Shown here in pieces: positions 1 to 10,184 of a stretch of 64,000 nt of DNA; the first letter of the stretch is position 1, and every line of letters starts with the position of its first letter. Position numbers and translations under genes: made by a program. The notes under the pieces were generated by a model that saw only the letters and a list, made by a program, of their open reading frames with translations, did not search any database and was not told the origin of the DNA. This DNA is from Acanthaster planci (Eukaryota; Echinodermata; Asteroidea; Valvatida; Acanthasteridae), in contig NW_019091430.1 of NCBI RefSeq assembly GCF_001949145.1, positions 1,065,907-1,129,906 on the forward strand. The letters run 5' to 3'.

Positions 1-152
1 TTCTCTCCGTCTCATACCTTGCTGCGTATGACCACATGTATACATGCAGACATTCAGCCACCTCTTCACATAAGCAAACAATGCAGTACCACACGCTTGC
101 ATGAGGGGGAGTGCAGTACACATTTGTGTCACGGTTGAATGACTCGTTCAAT

Positions 153-371
153 TCAACACCTGACTGAATCCTCTCTGTGGGCAAGTTGCTGTTCTTTCTC
201 ATTTGCTGTAAACTTGTGACAAGAAGCTGTCTTGTTCCCAATCAGGGCTTCAACAGATGTTCCTGTGTTTTCTGGCAGTTGCTGTAATTGTTTATTAAGT
301 TGCTTCTTTGTATTCGAAGGATCATCATCGCTCATGGGTTCAGAATCAATTTTGTGCGAGCAGTTGTATGA
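153..371 (-). CDS. Possible terminal exon of the MINDY-like gene
   Basis: An open frame runs from a possible acceptor (GATGCAG, weak pyrimidine tract) at 372 to a TGA at 153. Its phase (0) matches the end of exon 8. It would add 72 polar residues ending DSVRC. The family usually ends in a short conserved hydrophobic tail after a Cys, which is not seen, so the true last exon may lie left of the window. A second in-frame acceptor (ATTACAG) lies inside. If this exon is right, the protein is about 518 aa. Confidence 0.35.
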   Translation of the reverse strand, partial: SYNCSHKIDSEPMSDDDPSNTKKQLNKQLQQLPENTGTSVEALIGNKTASCHKFTANEKEQQLAHREDSVRC

Positions 372-1823
372 CTGCATCGCAATTATTGGGGTTCGTGCCC
401 ATCAGATAGTCAAATGTTCCATCAACTGATCACCAGAGTGAACAAATTTATAACATGCGATCAACAACTCCACTATCATGAAGACGAGGATTTACTGTAT
501 GCACGGTGATTCACGAAAATAATAATCACAGGAATACCTGGATGTACATGTCCATGTACTTTAAGCTAGTCTACAAGTTGAACTCATGAACCTGTTATAT
601 GATCTCATGACATGCCTTCAAGAGGCATGAAAGTGTCTACACAGTCAATATGTTTTATGCAAACCAAGTGAAATGCTTTACTTTGTTTCTAGTATCTGAA
701 ATCAAAACTAAGAGCAGCATAGGTTACACCCAGACAAAGGTGTCTAGGTACCAGATCTGTATCAGTATGCCTTTGGTCTTTGACCGTACAAAGGGACTGG
801 TACCAGACTAAGCAAAATCCACTAAATGAATTTATGAAACAAGTATCAACAAACATTTGCTAAGCTGCATTTCTTGCTCTCTGACTGGTTACTGGCCAAT
901 TCTTCATATGTTCAGTTAAAAACGCTAAGCTTTTGGCTTAGTAGCCCTCCGAAGGGAGAAAAAAATCCTGGAAAAAACTCCCAGGAATGATACATGAGTG
1001 ATTTCAGAAATAAATACACCTGTAGGATGAGACAGAGTATACCTCTTGGTGCTAAATAAGGCAAGTTTTCTGCAGTGACTCAACATCTGGTAGTGATGGG
1101 AAACTTCAATCTTCTTTGCCAAATAGGTGAAGTCGACTAGCTGTGTCGTTTGTTGCGCTGATTAGAACATGACGCCTCTCCAGGTGGTTCACGGATGGGG
1201 CAAAAGAAAGACGTAACTACTGGAACCCCTCCTCACAATAATGTGCAAGATTTTTCCTGCACAAAACAAACACAAAATGACTTTTTGTCAGCCTGGCATT
1301 CATGTATCGTTATAATCCCAGCATGCTACGACAACAAGATGGAAACTTCTTGCCAGGGACTTTCGCAACTGATGCAAACAGGGACTGTAGACATAATGCA
1401 AACAGGTATGCTGGCATGACAGACACACAACGATGTATCATGCATCATGCCAATATTCTCCCACTGGTAATTACTAAAATATGAAGCCCCAATTGTGGAC
1501 ACAATCGCCAACATACTGGAGTATTAGGTCACCACCTACATGTAACAAAAGGCATTTCAGGCACAAACTGTCCAAGTTTTGGATGCCATTCTGTTTAATA
1601 TTTTTGTAGGACGTCACGCAGCATCTCTTCTGTGACTATCTGCATCTTGACATCTTGCATGCTGTGGGAACCATATGGGAACTAGGCTTTATTTGAATGT
1701 TCAGGGGCTGTCACATGGGGAAGGGAAAGGGCTGAGCAGGGCTTATTACTGGGCCTATTATTCTGGAAATGGGTAACGGGTTACCAATAAGAGGGAGATA
1801 AGCATGAATATGAGACTTTGTAC
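372..1823 (-). other. Intron or 3' flank of the MINDY-like gene
   Basis: Apart from its splice ends I see no exon, structured RNA or full transposon here. Short frames on both strands lack recognisable domains. Confidence 0.5.
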
Positions 1824-1986
1824 CTTATGATGACTGTTGGTGGAGTTTGCAGGGACTGGTTGGGGTGGGGTAGCAGCTTGGGCCCCCTGGGGTGGGGCTT
1901 CTTGCTGGGCTTGCCGTTCTTCTTGAGCTAGGTTCTGGGCAAGTCTACGGTCCTCCTGCTCTTGGAGTTGTAATGCTAGCTCATGA
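1824..1986 (-). CDS. MINDY-like exon 8, second MIU helix
   Basis: Acceptor TTCACATCACAG and donor AAG|GTACAA. The exon is 163 nt and ends in phase 0. It encodes HELALQLQEQEDRRLAQNLA, an Ala/Leu/Gln/Glu helix fitting a second MIU, then a Gln/Pro/Ala-rich tail. Confidence 0.85.
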
Positions 1987-4900
1987 CTGTGATGTGAACA
2001 AAGCGGGTCAAAACTTTAACACTGACACAGAAATTGTCTAATGAACTGCCTGATTTTCAAGAAATTATGCATGAAATCTAGCTGTTCTCTTAAAAATGAC
2101 AGAACCCTCAGAGCTAAAAGCCCAAGGAACAAAAACTTAGAGCTCCCTGATTCATAAAAGACACAAGCCTGATAAGCCTGAAAGAGTCCCACTAGGCTGG
2201 GGCGGATATCCGAGACTTTCGCAAAATGGCGGGTAGCAACCACACCACGCGGATGAAAACAACTGCAACCATGGCGATGTGCTCACGCACCAGCCAATCA
2301 GACGATCAGCCTACTCAATCTTTTCTTGTATCAGTATGTATGTGCACGCACATTGCAGTTGTTTTCATTGGCACGGTGTGGTTGCTACCCGCCATTTTGC
2401 AAATGTTCTGGATGTCCGCCCCAGCCTATTGCTGAATCAAAAGTCATCCAGTCGCTAGCCTTTAGTTGAGATGATTACCAAGAGAACTACGACAAATTCA
2501 GTCTTTTGTCAATGATCAACCTGTGGTGTTTGTGAATGGGATCAGACCTGTAACCAACTTGGAATATACATGTATGCCTCATGATAGGACTGGCTTCAAT
2601 TTATGCAGCATCTGTCAGGGTTGGAGAAGAGGTTCTTTGCTTGTCTCTCATTTCTATGGCCCAGGTTCGAATCCCGGCCCGGTCCACATGTGGATTGGGT
2701 TTTCAGTCTCTACCTGATTCTGTGGGTTTTACCCAGAATATTCCTCTGGGGTTTTCCTCCCACCTCTACAACTGTAACTGCTTCTCACTGTCTCCTCTCT
2801 ACAGGTTTCTTCAGGATTGAGACCTACAGTGCCTGAGACACTTTTGAGGAATCTTTGGTTTCACAACCAGAAATGCTTCATGATGTTTATGTTACTGATG
2901 CACAAACTGCAGGCTTACTCTGACATTGAAGCCATCCCTGCCACATGTGTGTCTTGGTCTTGGTGCTGGCTGAGCCTGGCTTCCTGTTGTTGGTCTTGTT
3001 GAAGAGACAATGCCACCAGGTAACTGCGGAGAAATGCGCACAAAGATGCAGTCCACCACTTGCAAATGATATTATATATCAACCGACTGGCCCCAGGCGT
3101 GGCGTTACTTTCAGGTGCAAATCTCCGCTTTTCAAGGTAACAAGTTAACATGGTCACTTTATGCAAGTAGGTTGTACAGCACAAATACTGGCTCTTGAAA
3201 GTAAATGTGATTTGTACAAAATTTGTTCAACATTTCTAACCACATTTTCTACAACATGAAAAAAAACACTATGGAACATCATCTGCTAAGACGACCAGCC
3301 CTGACGCAATATGACTGGTTGAGGGATTGACTTACAACACACTTTATTCCATGCACGTTTTGTTGGAGTAGTGAATAAGCCTTTTGCGAGTTAAATTTGA
3401 ATAAAACCTGGTACACTGAGTTCTTTAAATCCACATGAACATAACAATTTGAATTTTCCATACTAAAACCACTGTTGCTACATGTATACCTAGTGATTCA
3501 GGGCAAGCTTTTCCTTAGTTACATAAGAGACGCCTTGCAACAATACACTGTTCTCAATGGATAAGAAAGGCACAAAGGAACCAGTCCATTCCAGAGATGG
3601 TGGTCGCTATGCAAAAGCTCTCCCTGAATCATGAGGTACTGCAACAGTGTCTTTAGTCTGGGGACTTGAAATTGTTATGTTTACGTGCAATCAGATAACT
3701 AAAAGTACCAGATTTTATTCAAATTAATCTTGCAAACGGCTTATTGGCTTATCAGCCAGGTAATGTTTTCAACTTGCCTATTCCATGATAATTACCCTAT
3801 CCGCCCTGAGTGGGACCAAGAGAGGGCGCAATTATCCTAGCAACAGAGGCTCCTTTGGTGGGAAATGCACTTTGCCAGTTCACAAACAACTATGAAATGC
3901 ACGTGGTGCGGTTGTGTCACTACGAACAACATGAAGAGGAACCAAGACGGCTCCTTTCAACCAATGAGGGAGTGATTCTGCTCAAGGGGATTGCATCAGC
4001 AACTCACTCTGCATCTAGCTGCTGGTCTGGTGACATATTGACAGCCGCTCCAGGTGCCATATGACTGGTTGGGGGGCTTGGATTGAATTCTCCGTCTACA
4101 AACCCACTGTCTCCCTCCACACTGCTCAACGTCTCCCAGACGATATTGCTTTCCGTCAAAAAACCCTGATCCGTCACTAATATGCACAGTTCACTCTGCA
4201 ACAAGAGAAAGACCGGGTCACCATTTCATGTCTACAACTGTATATCTGAGGAGTTTTAGTCAAATAAAGGCACAAGATTTTGTGACAACTGTCAATGATA
4301 ACTTCCAACATGGTCTTATGAAAGACTGGATGAAAGAGAGGCTGCACTGGCACTAGACACCTGAAGGCTACAGCAACCTACATCATAATTTTTTTACTCA
4401 CAAGTTTGTGTTTTGCCAGTGCAGCCTCGCTTTTGTTCCAATATGAAAATTCCAAAAAGTGAACAGCCTGTGATGAAGTAATTTCCCAATGAAGTATCCA
4501 ATCAGTAATCTGATATTTTACATCCTTCAGAATTTGAAAGTTTGATGATTCACAAGACTGGTAGGTTTGAACTCTATAAAACTGGTTTAAAATGTATACA
4601 AGTAACCACTTAGGCTTAGTAAAATCAAATATTGATCAAATGATTTCAGGAAGGTCTCGCATTGTGTATATTTAACCCATGAAGCTTCCAAGTTCAAACC
4701 TCAAGTTGCAAGTACTATGAAAGCATCAAACTAATCTGTGGAATGGTAACATCAAAAACAATAAGGCTGAGTCCACATTTTATCTTTGGCAGGCAATGGC
4801 AAGTTTGTATTAATGGCCTGATTTTCCATGAGTTGGTTGTAATTGATTGAGTTAGCCCAAACAGGGCCTGGATATGAAGCAAACAGCTGCACACCCTACT

Positions 4901-7900
4901 TACACTGTGTTTGATTAATGTGCTGAAATGGTTATTCCTGAAGAATACACAAAGTTCTCCCTCTTCCGTGGCAGCATTCAGCTCACACAAACCGTAAAAT
5001 GTCAACTGAGCTGCTGTGCTCTCCAGGAATTGCTCAGCAACCAGACCTGAAAAGCCAACAAGGTAACAATCAGAAAACAGCAATGAGAACTCAAATCCCT
5101 TTGGCATGTGACAGCTGTGCACATTTTGTTGAAAGCTGGTCACGGGCAATGCACATCACACAAATAATCTACACCATCTGAGTACACTAAAATTAGTACC
5201 AACTGTGCTATTTTCACTTCCTACAAACAGTCAGTAGACAAACTACAGAAATGAACAAAGCACAGAAGAAAAAAACTGCTTTACCAAAAATAAGTAACCA
5301 ACTGTAATGGTTAGCCAGCCATGTTTAATGCTTGACTGGTTCTCGGTGGCTCCACACAAACACATGCCTTCTTAGCAGAACAGTGAAAGTGTCCCGACTC
5401 CTACTCAGGCTTACCTTGATGCTGTTCGTTTTCATCCTTAGAGCTCTTGCTTGCAATAATCTTCTCCACTACCTGGTTATAACTGCAAGTGCCTACAGCT
5501 GAAACAATCTCCGTGTTCTGTGGGTCATACAGCCAGCCATGGCACAGTACAATATTCAGCAGGTCAAACACCACGCATTCCTGAGTGTACTCAAAGTCTT
5601 TGACCCTGTTTGTGGAAAAGGTACATGAAAGTAAGGGTGAAGTTAGGATGAAATAATTCAGTTTGCATTTGAAACATATCTTTACTCTGGCCATCGTTAA
5701 CTTGACCAGTTTGCACACTCTTATCTTTCAAAAACAGGATTGAATGCAAGCCACACACTTCATCCTTGACCAATCATCAAGTTACTTACCCTGTGAATTT
5801 GACATTGACGTCTAAACCTGTTGACAGCTTGGTGATTATCTCCATTGCATCGTGGATGTTCTGCTCGTAGTTGCGTTGGACTCCCTCAGAGGCATTCTGG
5901 GTAAAGACCAGGGCAGTAAGGTGACAGTACAGAGTCAGTCACAAAGAGTAAATCGATACTGTAATTTTAATAAGTCTAGACAGGCCACTTGTCTCACAAA
6001 ATAGACTGCTTACGTGCTTGTGTATACGTTTCATATATCAGATCAATTACATCAGCCTTAACCCTAACCCCAGGGCCCTTTTTGCTAGGGACCTTCCTCA
6101 ATCCTCCAAAATCCTCCAATTTGGGGAAAAAATTTGATTCTTTCTCAACACCCTTCTGTTTTCTTCTATTGCATTATCCCTATTTTCCACCATCTTTGCA
6201 GTTTATGTCATGCAAAGACGTTTACTGCACTTTATGGAACCAACATGAGTTTGTTATCAGTACTCAGCACAGCAGTGTAGCACTTTGCAGCATTTATGAT
6301 CAAAGTCAGACGCAGAAAAGTACAGAAGCAAAAAATTCTGGACTTATTCCAATCTCCTGGTCATAGCATTTTCATTTTGCCATTAATTATAGTCACTGAT
6401 TGCTAACAGTACAGCTGAAAAACTCGAGTCAAAATTTACTCAAATTTCACTTTTTAATTTACTGAAATTGTTATTTATGAACTAATTTTCTCAAATCAAT
6501 TGATTCTTAATTAGAAAATTAGCTTGCTACAATGGCTTTGGCTGAAAATGGATATTTCACATGGTTGCTTTTATAGGAAAATAAAAATGGTGCTATTTGG
6601 AACTAGTTAAACCGATTCAGACCTAGAAAAAGTGTTCTCACATTTGGTGATACCATAAGTCCAAATTAAAAGCTTAGATTTTGAAAGTAATTTTGTAGTT
6701 TTTCAAATACACGAGGTGGACTACTGATCATATTTCACCAGAATTATAGGATTTTGTCGCTGGAATATGACCATGGAGTTATTTGTAAGATCCAGAATTT
6801 CAGAAGCGACTGTACATCATACACTGTGCCCACGTACGCACATGTAACCCCCGAACCATCCGCTCGATGGCAAGTTCTGATCAGTAAAAAAAATGTACCA
6901 GAAAAAAAATCGCCTATTGATAGCCTCCCGATAACAATCTTGCCGTCATTTCAAATAGTTACTACCAGCAAATTTGATTCAAGGAGTCAGAAGAAAGTGC
7001 CCAGGAAACACCTCAGATTGCACCGCAAAGCATCTAGAATCCAAAATTCCCCAAGGGAGCCCCAGACCCCACACTGTAATGGTTCACGCTCGCATTGTGT
7101 GCCACCCTCCTGTAATTTTAGGCTGTGGTAGCTTAATGTTATGGGCTCTTGGATACACACTTCACAAAAATAATTGAGGATGGATGGTTAACCACAAAAC
7201 ATTGCATTCACACAAAGTTGGATAATGGCCTCCCGGAGGTGAACACATGCTGTTGCAATGTAATTTGAATCTTTCTTGCTCCATCCAAAATAAACCAGAA
7301 ATGTCTTTTGGCAAAAGCTGTTGATTACTAAGCGTTTAGACGATTTTGTTTTGTTTTGCAAGCCAATATTGGCCTTCTTATGACAATAATAACGTCAGAA
7401 ACATTTTGATTTAATGCAACAGTGCATCTCGACACCTTTCTAAAATATGATGTATCTTACATCTACCTCCAAGGATCGGTTGAGCAGACAGTCCCCAAGG
7501 TAGCCCACCAACTGACTGGCAGACACCATCTCCACCATTTGCGGGATGTGGATGGTTCCCCGCAGCAACAGCACATTCATGATGGCAATGAGGGGGCAAG
7601 GACCATTTTCATTCTGTGTGATGATAGGTGTGTTATTTCCTCGCCATTTGATCCACTTGACATGGTAGGTTTGCTCAGCTGTGTGACTCCGTGGACTTGT
7701 GTCTGACACTGGAAAAAATAGTCTTAATTGGTTATTGTCGACAGTTATTGTCAAATGAACTACCGTATACAGGAAACTTACGAGGTACATGTACTTACAG
7801 GCAGTTCCGTGTAAATGTCATCCTGGGTTTTAAATTTTGTTTTTCACAGAAAATGATCGTGTTGGGCACTGTTGTGAAGGCAGTGATGTCGGAAACCAAC

Positions 7901-10184
7901 CAACATGACCAGATAGCATAGCAAGGCCCTTTCTTTTATATACAGTACATGTATGTCACGCATGATTACTTTTCATTTGCTAACTTCAATGAATTTTATT
8001 CCACATTGTACCTGAAACAAAGGAGGCAGTGAAGGTGCCGGTCTGTTACCATGGCAACAAAATGCTTTACATGATCCTTGCAAAGTCGAAATTGTGAAAG
8101 AAATCTGTGATAGATGAGCACCTTCAACAAAAATTACACAAGTGTTTACACGTACATGTAAAAACATCACTGAGGCTTGTGCAGCGTTTTTCCACCTTCA
8201 CAATCTCTTCACAAGTTACCCTAACAGTAAAATGCTACTCACACTTGGTGACAGGGCATTCGCCATGGCTGCTCCTATATTATGGAATGCCTTGCCATGC
8301 CATTTACGGTGTGGGCAAAGCCTTGCCATTTTTAAATGTAAAGTAAAAACTTACCTTTTTAATGTTGCATTTGTACAGTGATATATTGCACTGCAAGATT
8401 CATGATTGTATTAATATTATCTAGTAGGTTTATTATTATTTTTGATTTTAACATAGGTTTAGCTGTGATTCGTTATTTTAGTGCCACCGTGTCTGGTATA
8501 ATTACTTTTATCGTAGGTAGGGTTAGAGGCGTTTGTCCCCGGGAAAGATCGAAACATCATCGATGCCACCAGGGTTAGGTTCTTCCTGTTGGCGGGGCAG
8601 GCGTATCCCCATAATGCGGTTTGGGTACTAGCACGGTGACATTCATTCATTTATCCTTATACTTTCATTTCTTAAATTAACCCTAACAGTCCCAAATCCT
8701 CCAATTTCAATACGAATTTACGTACACCCTAGGGGGTTAGGGTTAATGATTTTTTACCTTAACTTGTACTGCGCCGTTGATCATTTTTATGGAAACGGCG
8801 CATTATAAATTTTCAATTATTATTATTCAATTTGTAATATTTATAACTTACACACACATTGTACTACCACCATGATCATGATGACAGAATAGGATACATT
8901 GTGACAATCTTTTTGAATATGTTGGTCTGTTGCTCCCTGGAATTACCCTCACATACATGTACATGGAATAATTCTAAAGATGAGCCAAGCAATGCACCGT
9001 AGTAAGATTTGAATTGGTCATCTTCAAAGCGCCATTTTCTATATTTGACAGCAAATGTGATCTGCGAAAACCCTTCGCATGGAGAGTTTTGTCATATGGG
9101 TGCATATAAACTTCCAATTAATATGGACATGCTCTTGTTTTCAGATACATTACATGTACATTTATGATTCAAGGTTGTGTACAATATGAATCTAGGTTAA
9201 CTAGAATCTGAATTAATCAGGTCTGAAAACAGGACGGAGTCTAGATCAATTTGAATTTGAAATGCACCAAAATGACAAAGTTCACCATGCAAAATGGTTT
9301 ATACAGATCATATCACAATTGTGTATTACACCTAACCTTTTAGACTTCATAAATACACTGTGAGAAAAGAGTACATGATAACATGACCCATGGCAAGATC
9401 TGCGTAAATGTACCTCATTGCAGATCTTCAGAGTGAGACGATGTGTGGCTCTTTCATGTCAAGTAGGCACACAACACCTTTTCAAAGATACATGTGACAC
9501 AGCATGAAGGTATCCAGTTCAGATATGTGTAACTAAAATAAGCCATTTGCGAGTTAAATTTGAATAAAATCTGGTATACTGAGTTCTTTAAATTCACGTG
9601 AACATAACTTGAATTCTCCATGCTAAAACCACTGTTGCTGTACCTCGTATTTCGGGGCAAGCTTTTGCCAAGTTGCATAAGAGACGCCTTGCAACAATAC
9701 ACTGTTCTCAATGGATAAGAACGGCACAATGGAACCAGTCCATTCCAGAGATCGTGGTCCCAAAGCTTGTCCCAAATCATGAGGTATAGCAACAGTGTCT
9801 TTAGTCCAAGGAATTCAAATTGTTCCGTTCCTGTGCAATCAGATAACACAGTGTACCGGATTTTATTCATATTTAACTCGCAAGTGGCTTATTGAGCTTA
9901 ATGTAATTTTCAGATATTGATTTACACATACGCACTAACGAAAATCAACTCTTGAGTTCAAATGTTACAATGTTGTTGTAATCACCTGTAGGCATTCCGC
10001 CTTTAGCACCAGCAGAAATCTCCTCATCTCCTCCTGCTCTGGGTGTGGCATCATCTGTTGATGTTCCATTCTCACAAGGAGGGGCCTCAACTGTTGCCAC
10101 ATTCTGCTTCAAAGCAGCAACATTGGACGGGTAAACTCCCTCGCTCGAACACGTTGGGATCTCTTCGCTTCTTGTGCTGGCCAT
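1824..10184 (-). CDS. MINDY-1/2 (FAM63) family deubiquitinase, spliced gene (8 supported coding exons)
   Basis: Coding exons from 5' to 3' on the minus strand are 10184-9986, 7708-7467, 5896-5790, 5605-5415, 5046-4904, 4195-4008, 3023-2919 and 1986-1824. They total 1,338 nt, or 446 codons. Every junction is GT-AG and every phase joins. The product matches the MINDY family, cysteine proteases that trim K48-linked polyubiquitin. The catalytic core runs from about residue 80 to 330. The motif TQNENGPCPL gives Gln98 and catalytic Cys104, and FFRNNHFSTL gives catalytic His286. VTDQGFL closes the core. Two MIU-like helices follow (DYLVALSLQQDQ near 357 and DHELALQLQEQE near 392), as in vertebrate MINDY-1/2, where tandem MIUs bind K48 chains. 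The N-terminal 66 residues are low complexity. MINDY-1 and MINDY-2 cannot be told apart here, and an invertebrate single-copy ancestor is likely. The family call is firm. The C-terminus is not. Confidence 0.93.
2195..2426. mobile_element. Palindromic MITE with TA target (Tc1/mariner-like)
   Basis: A 232-bp element inside the intron between MINDY exons 7 and 8. Its two roughly 74-bp arms (2195-2268 and 2353-2426) are near-identical inverted copies starting GGCTGGGGCGGA. TA lies immediately on both sides (2193-2194 and 2427-2428), as expected for Tc1/mariner-type insertion. There is no transposase. Both arms keep AAAATGGCGGG, a match to the vertebrate YY1 core. Confidence 0.8.
2600..2815 (+). 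repeat. tRNA-derived SINE-like repeat
   Basis: A Pol III B box (GGTTCGAATCCC, about 2664-2675) is followed by a tRNA-unrelated body rich in GGGTTTT and TCCTCCCACC runs, typical of invertebrate tRNA-SINEs. The A box is degenerate and the ends are not exact. Confidence 0.55.
2919..3023 (-). CDS. MINDY-like exon 7, first MIU helix
   Basis: Acceptor TTTCTCCGCAG and donor AGA|GTAAGC. The exon is 105 nt. Joined to exon 6 it reads DYLVALSLQQDQQQEARLS, a motif-interacting-with-ubiquitin helix as found after the catalytic domain in MINDY-1/2. Confidence 0.88.
3375..3744. mobile_element. Long-inverted-repeat MITE, family L, copy 1
   Basis: A 370-bp element starting AATAAGCC and ending GGCTTATT. Its two halves are imperfect inverted copies (TTTGAATAAAACCTGGTAC against GTACCAGATTTTATTCAAA). 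It shares almost its whole length with copies at 9537-9893 and 58811-59218. It lies in the intron between MINDY exons 6 and 7. Confidence 0.8.
3790..3995 (+). repeat. Dispersed repeat family G, copy 1
   Basis: Shares an ordered block (GGGACCAAGAGAGGGC, CTCCTTTGGTG, TGCACTTTGC, GTCACTAC, TTCTGCTCAAG) with 33405-33600 (opposite strand) and 54790-54995. The apparent reading frames in these copies are by-products of the shared repeat, not protein homology. Class unknown. Confidence 0.65.
4008..4195 (-). CDS. MINDY-like exon 6
   Basis: Acceptor CTTGTTGCAG and donor AGA|GTGAGT. The exon is 188 nt, phase 0 in and phase 2 out. It encodes CILVTDQGFL and VWETLSSVEGDSGFVD, closing the protease fold. 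A Pro/Ser-rich linker then leads to the first MIU. Confidence 0.93.
4904..5046 (-). CDS. MINDY-like exon 5, catalytic His
   Basis: Acceptor GGCTTTTCAG and donor AGT|GTAAGT. The exon is 143 nt, phase 1 in and phase 0 out. It encodes AEQFLESTAAQLTFYGL, then ELCVFFRNNHFSTLIKH, whose His is the catalytic histidine (286 in the joined protein). Confidence 0.95.
5415..5605 (-). CDS. MINDY-like exon 4
   Basis: Acceptor CACAAACAG and donor CAAG|GTAAGC. The exon is 191 nt, phase 2 in and phase 1 out. It encodes VKDFEYTQECVVFDLLNI, CHGWLYDPQN and SYNQVVEKII, all conserved family blocks. The last residues are polar and variable, as in relatives. Confidence 0.95.
5790..5896 (-). CDS. MINDY-like exon 3
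   Basis: Acceptor TTTACCCAG and donor GG|GTAAGT. The exon is 107 nt, phase 0 in and phase 2 out. It encodes NASEGVQRNYEQNIHDAMEI and then KLSTGLDVNVKFT, matching the helix and GLDVNVRF strand of the family's catalytic domain. Confidence 0.93.
6058..6130. repeat. Solo end of the TTAACCCTAACC repeat family
   Basis: TTAACCCTAACCCC followed by CCTCAATCCTCC, the same order as the left arm of the hairpin at 34673-34731. I find no matching right end nearby. It lies in the intron between MINDY exons 2 and 3, which otherwise shows nothing I can name. Confidence 0.45.
7467..7708 (-). CDS. MINDY-like exon 2, catalytic Gln/Cys
   Basis: Acceptor TTTTTTCCAG precedes it and donor GGAG|GTAGAT follows. The exon is 242 nt, phase 1 in and phase 0 out. 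It encodes YHVKWIKW, then TQNENGPCPL, the active-site segment of MINDY proteases (Gln98 and Cys104 of the joined protein), then LLLRGTIHIP. This is the strongest single match in the window. Confidence 0.95.
8142..8381 (+). pseudogene. C-terminal end of a non-LTR retrotransposon ORF2 (LINE fragment)
   Basis: This frame ends LGDRAFAMAAPILWNALPCH, then FKCKVKTYLFNVAF and TGA at 8379-8381. The GDRAF..AAP.LWN.LP....F....KT.LF pattern is the standard C-terminal signature of CR1/L2/jockey-like reverse transcriptase proteins in marine invertebrates. The endonuclease and polymerase domains are absent, so this is a 5'-truncated dead copy. It sits in the first MINDY intron, antisense to the gene. The exact clade is not resolved. 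Confidence 0.8.
8382..8830 (+). mobile_element. 3' UTR and tail of the LINE fragment
   Basis: Follows the ORF2 stop and ends with GGCGCATTATAAAT and an ATT-rich tail (about 8800-8826), the typical microsatellite tail of L2/CR1-type elements. It is interrupted by the TTAA hairpin element at 8677-8746. Confidence 0.6.
8677..8746. mobile_element. TTAA-flanked mini-element with CCCTAAC ends, copy in LINE
   Basis: 70 bp, starting TTAACCCTAAC and ending GGGTTAGGGTTAA. The interior AAATCCTCCAA is shared with the copies at 6058 and 34673. It is inserted in the LINE 3' region, so it is younger than that insertion. Confidence 0.65.
9537..9893. mobile_element. Long-inverted-repeat MITE, family L, copy 2
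   Basis: 357 bp from AATAAGCC to GGCTTATT, collinear with copy 1, including the block AAGAGACGCCTTGCAACAAT and the following TACACTGTTCTCAATGGATA. It lies about 90 bp from the 3' end of MINDY exon 1. Confidence 0.8.
9986..10184 (-). CDS. MINDY-like coding exon 1 (start codon)
   Basis: Starts at ATG 10184-10182 (context GAAATGGCC) and ends at donor CAG|GTGATT, leaving phase 1. It encodes 66 residues rich in Ser, Thr, Glu and Ala with no recognised domain, as expected of the disordered N-terminus in this family. The sequence just upstream contains TTAAGGCAG, a possible acceptor, so a non-coding 5' exon further right is possible. Confidence 0.8.

Noticed and set aside
3810-4064. Plus frame resembling the minus frame at 33176-33583
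   Set aside because: The similarity comes from the dispersed repeat family G. The frame also overlaps MINDY exon 6 on the other strand.
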